The notes beneath the pieces are model-generated. The model was not told where the DNA came from and made no database searches. It saw only the letters and a program-made list of their open reading frames with translations. Shown here in pieces: positions 16,727 through 26,522 of a DNA stretch of 64,000 bases; the stretch's first letter is position 1, and every line of letters starts with the position of its first letter. Made by a program: the position numbers and the translations under genes. The DNA is taken from the NCBI GenBank assembly GCA_028278625.1, contig JANQDY010000074.1, positions 4,391-68,390 of the forward strand. The letters run 5' to 3'. The DNA comes from Thermodesulfobacteriota bacterium. Lineage in GTDB: Bacteria > Desulfobacterota > DSM-4660 > Desulfatiglandales > Desulfatiglandaceae.

Positions 16727-18904
16727 ATGTTGGGATTTTTCGCCACAAGAGGTTTCAAAGCGTACGCCAAAGAGGCAAAACGCATCCTTAAGGCCAACTG
16801 GATGGGCGGTTATACGAGGCCTTCTCCCGGTCTTTATCCTCATCAATGGAACTGGGATTCCGCTTTCATTGCCATGGGCAATGCCCACTATCATCCGGAT
16901 AGGGCCCAGCAGGAACTGAAGTCCCTCTTTGCCCACCAATGGCCCAACGGAATGGTTCCCCATATTGTCTTTAACCCAAAAGCGTTGGGGCACTATTTCC
17001 CTGAGCCGGATTTCTGGCAGGTACCCCATGGCAGGCCCACAAGCGGGATTACCATGCCACCCATTCACGCGACGGCCTGTCTGCACATTTTTAAAAACGA
17101 GCGGGACAGCTCAAGGGGGAGGGCGTTCCTGGAATTCATGTATCCGAAGCTCCTGGCACTCCATCGCTATCTGTATGATGAAAGGGACCCGGATGGATCC
17201 GGCCTCGTCTATATCAGACATCCCTGGGAGTCGGGGTTGGACAACTCTCCAGCCTGGGACAGGCCGTTAAAAGAGATCGCCGTTGACCGGTCATCCCTTC
17301 CCCCCTATGACCGAAAAGACCTGAAACACGGCGTTCCCGCTGATCAACGGCCCAGTGATGAGGATTATGATCGTTATGTCTATCTGGTGGATCTGTTCAG
17401 GCGGCTGGATTACCGGGAAGACGCCATTTCGGGTCAATGCCCCTTTATGGTTCTGGATGTGTTGTTTAATTCAATTCTCTGCCGGGCCAACCGGGATTTG
17501 ATGACCATCGCGGACATCCTCAAAAAAGAGGTTTCGGAAGTCTCTTCCTGGGAGAAAGTGACTTCCGGTGCCATATCCGACCGTCTTTGGTGTTCCGATT
17601 GCAGGCAGTTTGAGTCCTTTGACGTGGTGAGCAACAGACACCTCCATTCCGCCACCGCGGCCGGATTTACCCCGCTTTTTGCCGGTGCCGCCACAAAAGC
17701 CCAGGCGGAACGGCTTTTTGAGACCCTCGATTCCGTGGCCTTTTGTGCGCTTCACCAGGGAAACTGCTTCACGGTTCCCAACTATGATATGACGCTGGAA
17801 GATTTTGACTCCAGAAACTACTGGCGCGGGCCGGTATGGATCAACATGAACTGGATGATTTCACGAGGGCTTAAGGGATACGGATATGGAGAAAAAGCCG
17901 ATGCCATGAAACGGGATATGATACAACTTCCCATGCGCTTCGGGTTTCACGAGTACTTCGATTCCAGAACGGGACAGGGGTATGGGTCGGGAAGTTTTTC
18001 CTGGACCGCCGCCCTGTTCCTGGATCTGGTTTATGAATACTATAGCATGGATACCCATCTCCTTGATCGGTTGAAGCCCGCAGAGCTAAGGCGCCTTCTA
18101 AAAGTGGAAGTGCTGAATGGGGATGGCATTCCGAAAAATCGGGCCGCCCATTCCCTTGCTTCCGAATTGATGGCCGCCATCAATGATCTGAAGAAGAAGT
18201 TCTACGATATTCACCGGGGCAGGGTCGATTACGCCGGCATGAAAGCCTCTTCAGATTACCGTCATTACCGGAGAACCGCCACGGGGCTTTCAGGGTTTGA
18301 ACTGAGACGTCTTTCAACCGATGAAGAAAAGACGGCATTCTGGATCAATATCTACAATGCTATCGTGATCCACGGCATCGTGGAACTGGGAATAGCGTCA
18401 TCCGTCAAAGAAATACCCGGTTTTTTCAAATCCATCGCCTACCGCATTGACGATTATCACTTTTCACCGGATGACATTGAACACGGTATCTTAAGGGCCA
18501 ACAGGCGCCCTCCCCACGGCATCGGGCCGCTCTTCGGGGGAAACGATCCGCGACGTGAGTTTTGCGTTGGCAGGATGGATCCAAGAATCCATTTTGCCCT
18601 TGTTTGCGGATCTCGCTCCTGTGCGCCCATCGGCTTCTACGAGGCTGAAAAGATGGACGAACAGCTGGATGTGGCGGCCAGGAACTTTGTCAACAGTTCG
18701 GAAGTCATTGCGTTGCCTGAAAAGGGAAAGGTGATTCTGTCCCAGATCTTCAATTGGTACGAAAAGGATTTCGGCGGTACCCAGGGCATCGGGGCGTTTT
18801 TGCTCAGGTACCTGGACAGGGATGAAAAATGGCGTTTTCTAAAGGAAAACTGGCCTGCAATTACCAAGGAGTATCTCTATTATGATTGGAACCTCAATCA
18901 CTAG
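16727..18904 (+). CDS. GH63/trehalase-like glycoside hydrolase fused to a C-terminal DUF547 domain
   Basis: Two-domain protein of 725 residues. The N-terminal part (about 1-450) is an (alpha/alpha)6-barrel hydrolase like the GH63/GH37 glucosidases and mannosyl- or glucosyl-glycerate hydrolases: PHQWNWDSAF at residues 39-48, HPWESGLDNSPAWD, and RNYWRGPVWINMNW near residue 365, which carry the usual substrate and catalytic acids. From about residue 475 a complete DUF547 domain follows (AFWINIYNAIVIHGI, DPRIHFALVCGSRSCAP, YLYYDWNLNH at the end). No signal peptide is seen. It starts seven bases after the flavoprotein gene and overlaps the next gene by 23 bases. The frame runs through the junction without a stop, so this is a true fusion in this sequence. 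Confidence 0.85.
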   Translation: MLGFFATRGFKAYAKEAKRILKANWMGGYTRPSPGLYPHQWNWDSAFIAMGNAHYHPDRAQQELKSLFAHQWPNGMVPHIVFNPKALGHYFPEPDFWQVPHGRPTSGITMPPIHATACLHIFKNERDSSRGRAFLEFMYPKLLALHRYLYDERDPDGSGLVYIRHPWESGLDNSPAWDRPLKEIAVDRSSLPPYDRKDLKHGVPADQRPSDEDYDRYVYLVDLFRRLDYREDAISGQCPFMVLDVLFNSILCRANRDLMTIADILKKEVSEVSSWEKVTSGAISDRLWCSDCRQFESFDVVSNRHLHSATAAGFTPLFAGAATKAQAERLFETLDSVAFCALHQGNCFTVPNYDMTLEDFDSRNYWRGPVWINMNWMISRGLKGYGYGEKADAMKRDMIQLPMRFGFHEYFDSRTGQGYGSGSFSWTAALFLDLVYEYYSMDTHLLDRLKPAELRRLLKVEVLNGDGIPKNRAAHSLASELMAAINDLKKKFYDIHRGRVDYAGMKASSDYRHYRRTATGLSGFELRRLSTDEEKTAFWINIYNAIVIHGIVELGIASSVKEIPGFFKSIAYRIDDYHFSPDDIEHGILRANRRPPHGIGPLFGGNDPRREFCVGRMDPRIHFALVCGSRSCAPIGFYEAEKMDEQLDVAARNFVNSSEVIALPEKGKVILSQIFNWYEKDFGGTQGIGAFLLRYLDRDEKWRFLKENWPAITKEYLYYDWNLNH

Positions 18905-20027
18905 CGCGTTTTTAAAGGGGCCTTTGGGTGGAATAGCCGTGAGGTGGCTGGCCATATTGATGGTGGGGATGGGGCTTTTCTCAGCCGGGAACACCGAGGC
19001 AAAATTGATTGAACCGGCACGGATTCCGGACCTGGCAGCGTCGCTTGACATACCGGCCGGGCAGAATTTTTGCGGGGAACCGGTGCCCATGGACAACCCG
19101 GATGTCAGAGAGCGGTTTGAGAGGGAACTCCTGTTAACCCTCTGGAACAGGCCCCAGGTGATCCTGTGGTTGAAACGGGCGGGGCGGTATTTGCCCCACG
19201 TGGAAAAGATGCTCAGAAAAAATGGTCTTCCCGATGATCTCAAGTACGTGGCCATCGCTGAAAGCGCTTTGAGACCCCATGCGGGCTCAAGCCGGGGGGC
19301 CATCGGTTTTTGGCAGTTTGTGAGGCCCACCGGGCGAAAATACGGCCTCACCATCAATGACCGTATGGACGAAAGGCGGAATCTTTTCGCATCCACCGAG
19401 GCAGCCATCCGCTATTTTAGAGACCTTTATCAGGAACTGGGGTCATGGACCCTGGCCGCCGCCGCCTACAACATGGGAGAAAAAGGGCTGCTGGCCGAGA
19501 TCCTGGCCCAGGACAGCATGAACTATTATGATCTTTATCTGCCCCTTGAGACGCAACACTTCCTGTTTCGGATTCTCGCCATCAAGCTGATCTTTCTAGA
19601 TCCCAAGAAATACGGTTTCAATCTCTCCCAAAAAGACCGTTATCCGCTCTTGAGTTTCGACAGGGTAGGGCTCAAATGCGATCGCGAGACCCCCATCCGG
19701 CTCGTGGCGGAGGCGGCAAAGACCCGGTTCAAGGTCATCAAGGATCTCAATCCCGAAATTCGAGGGCACTATCTGGCTGAAGGGGAGCACGTTCTTCGCA
19801 TCCCAAAGGGGTCCCTTACGGGCTTTCAACAGCGGTTTTCCCGGTTGCTCAAGCTATACGTGAAAGACCAAAAAGGCCGCATTTACGTGGTACGTCCGGG
19901 GGACAATCTCTCGGCCATCGCCCGCCGCTTTAATGTGCCGGTCACGGCATTGTTGATCTGGAACCGCATTAAACCCCGGGATCCCATCCATCCGGGACAG
20001 AAGCTGATCGTCCATCCCGCGGATTGA
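18882..20027 (+). CDS. Lytic murein transglycosylase with C-terminal LysM domain (MltD-like)
   Basis: Cleaves peptidoglycan glycan strands in the periplasm. The 381-residue product has an N-terminal signal anchor (AVRWLAILMVGMGLFSAG). The SLT goose-lysozyme-like domain has the catalytic Glu127 in VAIAESAL, followed by SSRGAIGFWQF and AAAAYNMGEKGL. A LysM peptidoglycan-binding domain lies at about residues 336-379 (IYVVRPGDNLSAIARRFNV). AAGGAG stands about ten bases before the ATG, which lies inside the preceding hydrolase gene, so the genes are coupled. No lipobox is visible, unlike E. coli MltD. Confidence 0.9.
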   Translation: MIGTSITSAFLKGPLGGIAVRWLAILMVGMGLFSAGNTEAKLIEPARIPDLAASLDIPAGQNFCGEPVPMDNPDVRERFERELLLTLWNRPQVILWLKRAGRYLPHVEKMLRKNGLPDDLKYVAIAESALRPHAGSSRGAIGFWQFVRPTGRKYGLTINDRMDERRNLFASTEAAIRYFRDLYQELGSWTLAAAAYNMGEKGLLAEILAQDSMNYYDLYLPLETQHFLFRILAIKLIFLDPKKYGFNLSQKDRYPLLSFDRVGLKCDRETPIRLVAEAAKTRFKVIKDLNPEIRGHYLAEGEHVLRIPKGSLTGFQQRFSRLLKLYVKDQKGRIYVVRPGDNLSAIARRFNVPVTALLIWNRIKPRDPIHPGQKLIVHPAD

Positions 20028-20044
20028 TTCTCCGGTATTGGTTC

Positions 20045-22120
20045 TCAGATATTGAGATCCATGCTGAGATCGTTGATGAGCCTGTTCAGGACCGTCTGTT
20101 GCTTTTGTTCCTGGGCCTTCAGGGTTTCTTCTTCCCTTTTCATCTTTCCCAAACGGTCTTCCTGGCTGGCAAACTGCTGAATATAGCGGCTTCGAAGCCC
20201 CTTTTCCTCGGAGGTCTGCCCCAGGCCCATGAGGTTTTGGCGAAGCCTTTTCTGATCCTGATAGATCTGGTCCCTCTCCTTTCCGATGGCTTTCAGTTTG
20301 GTTTTGATGCGGGCCACATCGTCTTTCACGGCCACGATTCTTTCAAGTTGCCGAAGCGTCTTTTCGTCCAGATATTTCTTGCGGGCAAATATGAGAATAT
20401 TGTCAGGGGTCAGATTGCTGACGGAAATGCTTTCCCACACATCCCGCAATTCCTTTACCACAAATACGGTCTCGCTGTTTTTGGGGACCGTCACTTGAAA
20501 CCGAAGGTAATTGTCGGTGGTCTCAAGCGGTTTTTGGGGTGTCAGCAATTTCCAGGAGCTGTGGTAGGGATGTTCGATGACCACGGTTCTGTTCTGCGCG
20601 TTCTTGTTATTGAGATTGTAGCGCCTGGTTTCAATGATCCCGCGATGAAAGCGCATGACGCCGCGGTTGATGACCACCCGGTCCACCGGTTCGGTGGTGC
20701 TTCCTCTTTTCGTGTTTACATGGAGGCCCAGGTCCACCGCGTAGGTGATGTACCGCTGCTCGTTAGGCTTCAGGCTCTTTACATAAGCCTCCCCTGCGTA
20801 GGTCCCGCCCCTTAACACCGTCAATGGGCCCCCCTCAAGGGTGAGGCCGGTCGTATTTGTAAGCCTTATTCCCGCCAGCGGGTGCTCTGGTCTGGCTTTT
20901 TCATTGTAAAGATCCACCGCCTGCCCCTCAATCTCCTTTGAGACAATGGGGACCAGGGCCGAGCAATTCTGCGCGATGGTTACGGGATGGTCGATCATGT
21001 ACTCAAACATATCGCCCACTTCCCGGGTGACGGTCCGGGCCTTCAATCTGCGAACGCTTTCTTCCATGTCCGGTTCGGCGGCAAACCCTTTGGCCATGGC
21101 CTCGTTTTTGAGGACACCCGGCCTGGGCTTCGGACTCTCAGGCGCTGCCATCAGCATTCGATTTTTGGCCATGGCAGCTTCCGGGACGACCGGCGCCACG
21201 GCCGCTTCGTCGTCCATTTCAAGTTCCGGACGCTTTTTGAATCTGGGTGCGTACAGCTCCTGGATGAATGACACGGGCATGCCGCTGACCAGGGCGAGCT
21301 GAACATCTTCCCAGTCTTCTCCGCTCACATTGTCCACAATGGCCCACCCCTGAAGAAAAGGATTTTTCTCCTTTTGCACCTCCGGGATAACGATGCGGTA
21401 CGATGCTTTCCACACCGGTACTTCAGTAACAAAACTGATCATCATCTCCTGTGGCCCATCTCCCTGAGGGGTGATGACGACGGTTTTTCCGTTTCGTTGA
21501 TGCTCCTGAAAGAGAATTCTCAGATACCGGTCCAGGTCCTCGTTCAGCTTTTCGTCCAGAAAGGTAATTGCCGTGATTTCAGCGGTGCCGAAGGTGCGCA
21601 TCTCTCCGCTCTGATCCATGATGGTCAGAAAGAACCAAGGCATGACCGTCTTATCTTCCCGGACGTTCCGTTTTTCAACGCCCATGACGGTTCCCTGGAT
21701 GGCGGAATTTCCCATTGAAACCCGAATTTCGCTCCCTTGAAGCTGTCTTAGAATCTGAGGGAGTCCCAGGCTGTTCTTTAATTGGAAATTGAAGTCGCTG
21801 AGCTTCTGATCAATGGTTTTGTCATTGTCATATACGATGCTGCTCACCCGTCCGCTGGTAAGGTTTAGGACGGTAAGGCTTTTCAACAGATCGTTCATCT
21901 GGCTTTTTTTTACGCGAAGACGGATCTCGTCGCCGGCCGGAACCTGCCCCCTCAACTGAAAGAACCCGACACCGTTGTTGAAAAGGGTCACCTCCTTAAG
22001 CACCAGCTGTTCGCTTTTGGCGGATCGTTTCCCGGTCGCCGACGCGGGGCTCAGGATGACCATCAGAAAAAAAGACGCGGTGGCAAGGACCGTGTAAAAA
22101 AACCTGAGATTTCTTTTCAT
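20045..22120 (-). CDS. DUF4139 domain-containing exported protein
   Basis: Function unknown. The 691-residue product has a signal peptide (MKRNLRFFYTVLATASFFLMVILSPASA) and then LVLKEVTLFNNGVGFFQLRGQV, the typical start of DUF4139 proteins. The DUF4139 region includes FVTEVPVWKASYRIVIP and GWAIVDNVSGEDWEDVQLALVSG. The C-terminal 150 residues hold charged heptad-rich helices (KTLRQLERIVAVKDDVARIK and later), predicted coiled coil. AAGGAG precedes the ATG. It converges on the transglycosylase gene with only 17 bases between the stops. Probably periplasmic or outer-membrane associated. Confidence 0.83.
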   Translation of the reverse strand: MKRNLRFFYTVLATASFFLMVILSPASATGKRSAKSEQLVLKEVTLFNNGVGFFQLRGQVPAGDEIRLRVKKSQMNDLLKSLTVLNLTSGRVSSIVYDNDKTIDQKLSDFNFQLKNSLGLPQILRQLQGSEIRVSMGNSAIQGTVMGVEKRNVREDKTVMPWFFLTIMDQSGEMRTFGTAEITAITFLDEKLNEDLDRYLRILFQEHQRNGKTVVITPQGDGPQEMMISFVTEVPVWKASYRIVIPEVQKEKNPFLQGWAIVDNVSGEDWEDVQLALVSGMPVSFIQELYAPRFKKRPELEMDDEAAVAPVVPEAAMAKNRMLMAAPESPKPRPGVLKNEAMAKGFAAEPDMEESVRRLKARTVTREVGDMFEYMIDHPVTIAQNCSALVPIVSKEIEGQAVDLYNEKARPEHPLAGIRLTNTTGLTLEGGPLTVLRGGTYAGEAYVKSLKPNEQRYITYAVDLGLHVNTKRGSTTEPVDRVVINRGVMRFHRGIIETRRYNLNNKNAQNRTVVIEHPYHSSWKLLTPQKPLETTDNYLRFQVTVPKNSETVFVVKELRDVWESISVSNLTPDNILIFARKKYLDEKTLRQLERIVAVKDDVARIKTKLKAIGKERDQIYQDQKRLRQNLMGLGQTSEEKGLRSRYIQQFASQEDRLGKMKREEETLKAQEQKQQTVLNRLINDLSMDLNI

Positions 22121-22320
22121 TTTTTCTCTCCTTATATTTAAGGGGAAACAATCTAACAGGACTCTACCACAGTGACCCGATTTTGTTCAATGCGGTTTTC
22201 CAGAGTAACTCACCCGTTTTTTGGGTGGCATCATTGACACATACCGGCGCCTTCCCTATAATCGCCCAACATCACAAAAGGGGGCTAGTGGTTCTTTTTA
22301 GACGGGGGTTGTTTGATCTC

Positions 22321-23388
22321 ATGGGATTTCTTAAGGGAAAGTGCGCGGGAACGGGCCTGTTTTTCGCCTTGTGGGTGATCGGTATTTTGTTTCAGACGGT
22401 TTGTCCCTCCATGGCCGACGAAGTGGTCATGAAAAACGGGGATCGCATTCAGGGAACAGTGGTCTCCCTGAGCCAGGGAAAACTTGTTTTTAAGACCGGT
22501 TATGCGGGGGATATCAACATCAGTTGGGATCAGGTGGCCAAACTCACCACCGATGAGCCCATGGAAGTCTCCATCGGAGAGGACAAACCCCTCAAGGGGA
22601 CCCTGTCCACATCAGAGACGGGAGAACTCCTGCTGAAGCCGAAGGAAGGTGCGGTACCCCCGCCCCTAAAGCTTTCAGCGGTCGAAACCATGAGCCGGCC
22701 CAAACCGCCTGAGACCTGGCGTTTTTCAGGTAATGTGAGCGCCGGGGCCAGCAGGGAAACCGGAAACACCAATACTGAGAAATACAACCTCATCGGTAAT
22801 CTGAAAATCGCCAAAATGCCCCATGTGTTTAAGTTCTATGGTCAATTCAACCGTGAGTGGAGCAAGAGCGCGCTCACCAAAGACAACTGGCTGGGATCGG
22901 GGGCCTACGAACGGTTTCTCACCAAGAAATGGTTTGTCTGGGGGGGCGGTACGGCCCAATCGGACAAATTCAAGGATCTGACCCTGCTGGCCAATGCGGC
23001 GATTGGGCCGGGGTATCAGGTATGGCATTCAGATCAGAAGAACCTCTCCATGAAGCTGGGACCGGGTTATGCTTATGAAAAGTACAGCAAGAAAATGAAG
23101 AACTTTGGAAACGTTGACCAACGGGAGTACTTTTCAGCCTACTGGGTGTTCGATTTTGACATGTGGTTCTTCCAAAAGCTGTTTCAGGTGTTTCACCACA
23201 ATGATTTCCTCTACGATTTTCAAGAGAGCGCCAATTGGGTGCTTCGCACGCGGACGGGCATTCGATTGCCGCTCATTTCAAAGCTCTTTGCATCCTTTCA
23301 ATTCAACTATGACTATGACAACCAGCCGGCGGACGGCAAGGATAAGTGGGATCAGTCCTGGATTTTCAGCATCGGCTGGCAGTTCTAG
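22321..23388 (+). CDS. DUF481 family outer membrane protein (YdiY-like)
   Basis: Predicted outer-membrane beta-barrel of the DUF481 (salt-stress-induced YdiY) family. The start is set at the ATG at 22321 because it gives a good signal peptide (MGFLKGKCAG, hydrophobic TGLFFALWVIGILF, cleavage before DEVVMKNGD); the frame is open 46 codons further upstream without a better site. Product 355 residues. After MKNGDRIQGTVVSLSQGKL comes a soluble segment, then barrel-like alternating strands from residue about 120 (GNVSAGASRETGNTNTEKYN) to the terminal WIFSIGWQF, which ends in Phe as outer-membrane proteins do. Confidence 0.82.
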   Translation: MGFLKGKCAGTGLFFALWVIGILFQTVCPSMADEVVMKNGDRIQGTVVSLSQGKLVFKTGYAGDINISWDQVAKLTTDEPMEVSIGEDKPLKGTLSTSETGELLLKPKEGAVPPPLKLSAVETMSRPKPPETWRFSGNVSAGASRETGNTNTEKYNLIGNLKIAKMPHVFKFYGQFNREWSKSALTKDNWLGSGAYERFLTKKWFVWGGGTAQSDKFKDLTLLANAAIGPGYQVWHSDQKNLSMKLGPGYAYEKYSKKMKNFGNVDQREYFSAYWVFDFDMWFFQKLFQVFHHNDFLYDFQESANWVLRTRTGIRLPLISKLFASFQFNYDYDNQPADGKDKWDQSWIFSIGWQF

Positions 23389-23469
23389 GGGTTAGGGACC
23401 GACCCGAGAATAACAGACCGTTGGCTTGAGATCTCCATTTTCAAAAAAAAGGTGCGCGGGAGAGGACCC

Positions 23470-24264
23470 ATGGGGCAGGCTTTCATGAACCGGTTGTCCG
23501 TTTGTATTATCTGCGGCAATGAGGCGGAGAATATGGCGCGGTGCTTGGAGAGTGTCCAGTGGGCCAGTGACATCGTCGTAGTCGATTCCGGGAGCACCGA
23601 TCAAACCGTCGAGATTGCCAGGAGATATACGGACCGCCTTTATGAGAAGGACTGGCCGGGATATGCGGCCCAGAAGAACTTTGCCCTGTCAAAGGCAAGG
23701 GAGGAATGGGTTCTGAGCCTTGATGCCGATGAGGCGGTCTCAAGGGCGTTGCGCCATGAAATCGTGCGTGAAATTGAGCGAAATGAGACGGGACCGGACG
23801 GCTACCGGATACCGAGGCGCTCCTTCTATCAGGGGCGCTGGATTCATCACAGCGGTTACTATCCGGATCGCCAGTTACGGCTTTTCAGGCGGGACAAAGG
23901 ATCCTGGGTGGGCGGCAGGGTCCACGAACGGATGGCGGTGGACGGCCCTGTGGGGGATTTGGAACAGGATATCCTCCACTATCCCTATGGCGGCGGATTG
24001 TCAGGACAACTGGCGACCATCAACAGCTTTTCCACCCTGCTGGCGGAGGACATGTTTGACCGGGGCAAACGGTTTCATCTGCCGCTTCTCTTTTTTCGTC
24101 CCCTCTTTAAATTCCTGGAAGTCTATGTTGTGAAAAGAGGCTTTCGGGACGGTTTGCCCGGTCTGATCATTGCCGTATCCGATGCCTATGCCATGTTCGC
24201 ACGCTATGTGAAATTGAGGGAAATTGAAGCGGGATTTGGCAGGGATCGGGAGAAAAGGGGATGA
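23470..24264 (+). CDS. Family 2 glycosyltransferase, WaaE/KdtX-like (LPS core)
   Basis: Transfers a sugar, probably to lipopolysaccharide core; related to the beta-1,4-glucosyltransferase WaaE. The nucleotide-sugar motif runs LSVCIICGNEAENMARCLES and VVDSGSTDQT, with the metal-binding LSLDADEAVS and WIHHSGYYPDRQLRLFRR typical of this group. The ATG at 23470 (GAGAGG just before) is preferred; the ATG at 23485 is also possible. The end overlaps the start of the O-antigen ligase gene by four bases (ATGA), so the two form an operon. Confidence 0.85.
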   Translation: MGQAFMNRLSVCIICGNEAENMARCLESVQWASDIVVVDSGSTDQTVEIARRYTDRLYEKDWPGYAAQKNFALSKAREEWVLSLDADEAVSRALRHEIVREIERNETGPDGYRIPRRSFYQGRWIHHSGYYPDRQLRLFRRDKGSWVGGRVHERMAVDGPVGDLEQDILHYPYGGGLSGQLATINSFSTLLAEDMFDRGKRFHLPLLFFRPLFKFLEVYVVKRGFRDGLPGLIIAVSDAYAMFARYVKLREIEAGFGRDREKRG

Positions 24265-25643
24265 CGGGCACCGTGGCAAATGAGAACGGGAAAACCTGGG
24301 CCCTTTTTTCAAAGGTGTTGGATGGAGGCCTTTTATGCTTCATGGGGGTCTTCATGTTCTTTAACCCCTTTCCCCACACCACCAGTATTCAGGAAATCAG
24401 TTTCTACCTTTCGGTTTTTCTGGCGATCTTGGGCATCCTCTTAAAAAGGGTCCCATTTTCCTTTAGTTCCCCGCTCACCATACCTTTTGTGCTTTTTACC
24501 CTTTGGGCCGGTCTGGGGCTTTTTTTCGCCCTGGACACTCAAAACAGCCGCCACGATTTCTATTCACATCTGTTGAAATACCTGATGCTCTATTACCTGC
24601 TCATCAATGTCTTTAACACCAAAAAGCGATTGATGTACCTGTCATGGATCATCGTCATTTCAGCTGCGGTCTTCTGTGTGGGGGCCCTTGGCTATGAGTA
24701 TCTGATTCTCGGGAAGAATGCATCTTCGACACGGTTCGGTGTTCGCTTCATACAGACCCCCACCAACCTGATGGGTGTCATTACCCTCTTTGCGGCCATA
24801 TTGTCGGCCCACCATCTTGGAGAAAAGGGTCGATCCTGGCAATACCGGGTGCTGATGGTTTTTTCTCTATCGGCACTTCTTTTGGTGACGGTTCTGACCC
24901 AGTCGCGAAGCAATATTGTGGCATTGGGAATTGTGGCGGTCATATTGCTTTTAAAGTACAAAAGGGTGTTTCTGATATTCGTCATCGCCTTTGCGCTTCT
25001 CATCTGTTTTTCTCCCATGAAAGACCGGTTTATGCTGTCCGATAAATCAAATGTCAGTGACAAAGGGAGTCTTCTTCACCGCATTGCCATTGCGTACATA
25101 TCATGGGAAATCATAAAGGATTATCCGGTATTGGGAACGGGTTTCGGTATCAAGACCTTTCAGAATCGAAAGGCCATTGATCCGAATGTCTATAATGAAA
25201 GACTGCCGGAAAAATACCGGATGGATGTGTGGGGTCCGAAAGTGGTCGATTTGAAGGCCTACAAGCGGCAGGTTTCCAAAAATTCCGAAGCGGACGGCGG
25301 TTTACCGGAAACCTACGGCATTGTGGAACATCTTTTCAAGCGCCCCCACAATATGTTTCTAAATGTTGGCGTTAGAACGGGGCTTGTGGGACTTCTGTTT
25401 TTCCTCTATCTGTTGTTCAATGCCGGAAAGATGTGCTGGCAGACCCTTCGGCACGGCAACGACGGCTTCATCAAAGGATGGGGGTATTGTGTCTCGGCGC
25501 TGTTCGTCATGTTTCTGGTGAAGGGATCTTTGGATCCCATCTTCACCCATTTGACGGAAGTGGCGTTCTTTACCATCCTGGCCATGATCACCATCGTGTG
25601 GAAGCTGAATGACCCAGAACCGGGGAACTCAGAGGATGCTTGA
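24261..25643 (+). CDS. O-antigen ligase family protein (WaaL-like)
   Basis: Inner-membrane ligase family that joins polyprenol-linked glycan to lipid A core, or to protein in related enzymes. The 460-residue product has about ten to twelve hydrophobic helices. The Wzy_C-type region is recognisable: TVLTQSRSNIVALGIVAVIL, and a large periplasmic loop containing PVLGTGFGIKTF and the conserved RPHNMFLNVGVRTGLVG with the His needed in WaaL. Translationally coupled to the WaaE-like gene. WaaL, Wzy and PglL cannot be told apart from sequence reading alone. Confidence 0.85.
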   Translation: MTGTVANENGKTWALFSKVLDGGLLCFMGVFMFFNPFPHTTSIQEISFYLSVFLAILGILLKRVPFSFSSPLTIPFVLFTLWAGLGLFFALDTQNSRHDFYSHLLKYLMLYYLLINVFNTKKRLMYLSWIIVISAAVFCVGALGYEYLILGKNASSTRFGVRFIQTPTNLMGVITLFAAILSAHHLGEKGRSWQYRVLMVFSLSALLLVTVLTQSRSNIVALGIVAVILLLKYKRVFLIFVIAFALLICFSPMKDRFMLSDKSNVSDKGSLLHRIAIAYISWEIIKDYPVLGTGFGIKTFQNRKAIDPNVYNERLPEKYRMDVWGPKVVDLKAYKRQVSKNSEADGGLPETYGIVEHLFKRPHNMFLNVGVRTGLVGLLFFLYLLFNAGKMCWQTLRHGNDGFIKGWGYCVSALFVMFLVKGSLDPIFTHLTEVAFFTILAMITIVWKLNDPEPGNSEDA

Positions 25644-25670
25644 TGAATTTGTAAACGAGTGTCATAAATA

Positions 25671-25709
25671 ACCCCAAAATTCATACATCCAATGTCATAA
25701 TTTAGGGGT
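25671..25709. repeat. Inverted repeat between convergent glycan genes (possible bidirectional terminator)
   Basis: ACCCCAAAATT (25671-25681) and AATTTAGGGGT (25699-25709) can pair over 11 positions with one mismatch and a 17-base loop. It lies between the ligase gene and the end of the opposite-strand glycosyltransferase, overlapping that gene's stop. No T-run follows on either strand. Confidence 0.35.
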
Positions 25710-26520
25710 AAATGATGTCTTGCGGTTTCTTAAGACCCTTTTCACAGAAGACGGGGATCTCTTTTCGATTGAAATACTGAATATTGGGCCCTTCCTGCCA
25801 GCGCCGGTCCGTGATGGCCGGCGGGTGCCACATGTGCAGGACCTTGGCATGATGAATGGCCGACCGGCAGTGAATGCCGGCCCGAACCAATCGAATGCCC
25901 AGATCTTCATCTTCGCCGCCCCACCCCACGAAATTCTCGTCATAGCCGTTTACCCGCTCAAGATCCTTTTTGTAAATGGAGAAGTGTCCCCCGAGACTCT
26001 GTTTCTTTGGCGGTGCCAGACCCAGCCTCATCAACAGGGTCCGCTTGATGAAACGCCGGTGGGTCTTGATGAGCGCTCTTTCATCCAATTGCCCGTCCAG
26101 CCCGTTTAAGAATTCCTCGGTGATGGGGGTTTCAAAGGTTTTTAGGGTTGAGGCTTCATCCATGTTCTTGTATCCGCCGGCAACAAATCTCCCCTGTTTT
26201 CTTGCTTTCATGTGCCGGGGGATTGTGTGAGGGAGTACGAGGAAATCACAGTCAAAGAAAATGAGGTAATCGCCTCTGGCATGGCGGATGCCGTTATTTC
26301 TGGCGGCGGCATTTCTGAAACCCTTTTTTTCCTGCCACACGTGGTGAATAGCGAAGTCGTAGGATCCGATGAGCGCTTTCAGTTTGCTGACCGTCTCTTT
26401 ACTTGAGCCGTCATCGGTGATGATCACCTCGTCAAAGAGCTGGCTTGCGAGTGCAATGGAGTCGAGACAGCATCTCAGATGGTTCAGCCTTTCATAGAAG
26501 CAGACAATGATACTGATCAT
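25702..26520 (-). CDS. Family 2 glycosyltransferase with galactosyltransferase-type C-terminal domain
   Basis: Glycosyltransferase of 272 residues with a GT-A fold: MISIIVCFYERLNHLRCCL, DEVIITDDGSS, GFRNAAARNNGI and the metal-binding YLIFFDCDF. The second half has SLGGHFSIYKKDLERVNGYDE followed by GWGGEDEDLGIRL, the signature of the Glyco_transf_7C domain found in chondroitin-polymerase-like and beta-galactosyltransferase enzymes. It starts two bases after the stop of the GT10 gene, in an operon of three transferases on the minus strand. The donor and acceptor are unknown; surface polysaccharide is likely. Confidence 0.87.
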   Translation of the reverse strand: MISIIVCFYERLNHLRCCLDSIALASQLFDEVIITDDGSSKETVSKLKALIGSYDFAIHHVWQEKKGFRNAAARNNGIRHARGDYLIFFDCDFLVLPHTIPRHMKARKQGRFVAGGYKNMDEASTLKTFETPITEEFLNGLDGQLDERALIKTHRRFIKRTLLMRLGLAPPKKQSLGGHFSIYKKDLERVNGYDENFVGWGGEDEDLGIRLVRAGIHCRSAIHHAKVLHMWHPPAITDRRWQEGPNIQYFNRKEIPVFCEKGLKKPQDIIYP

Positions 26521-26522
26521 CT

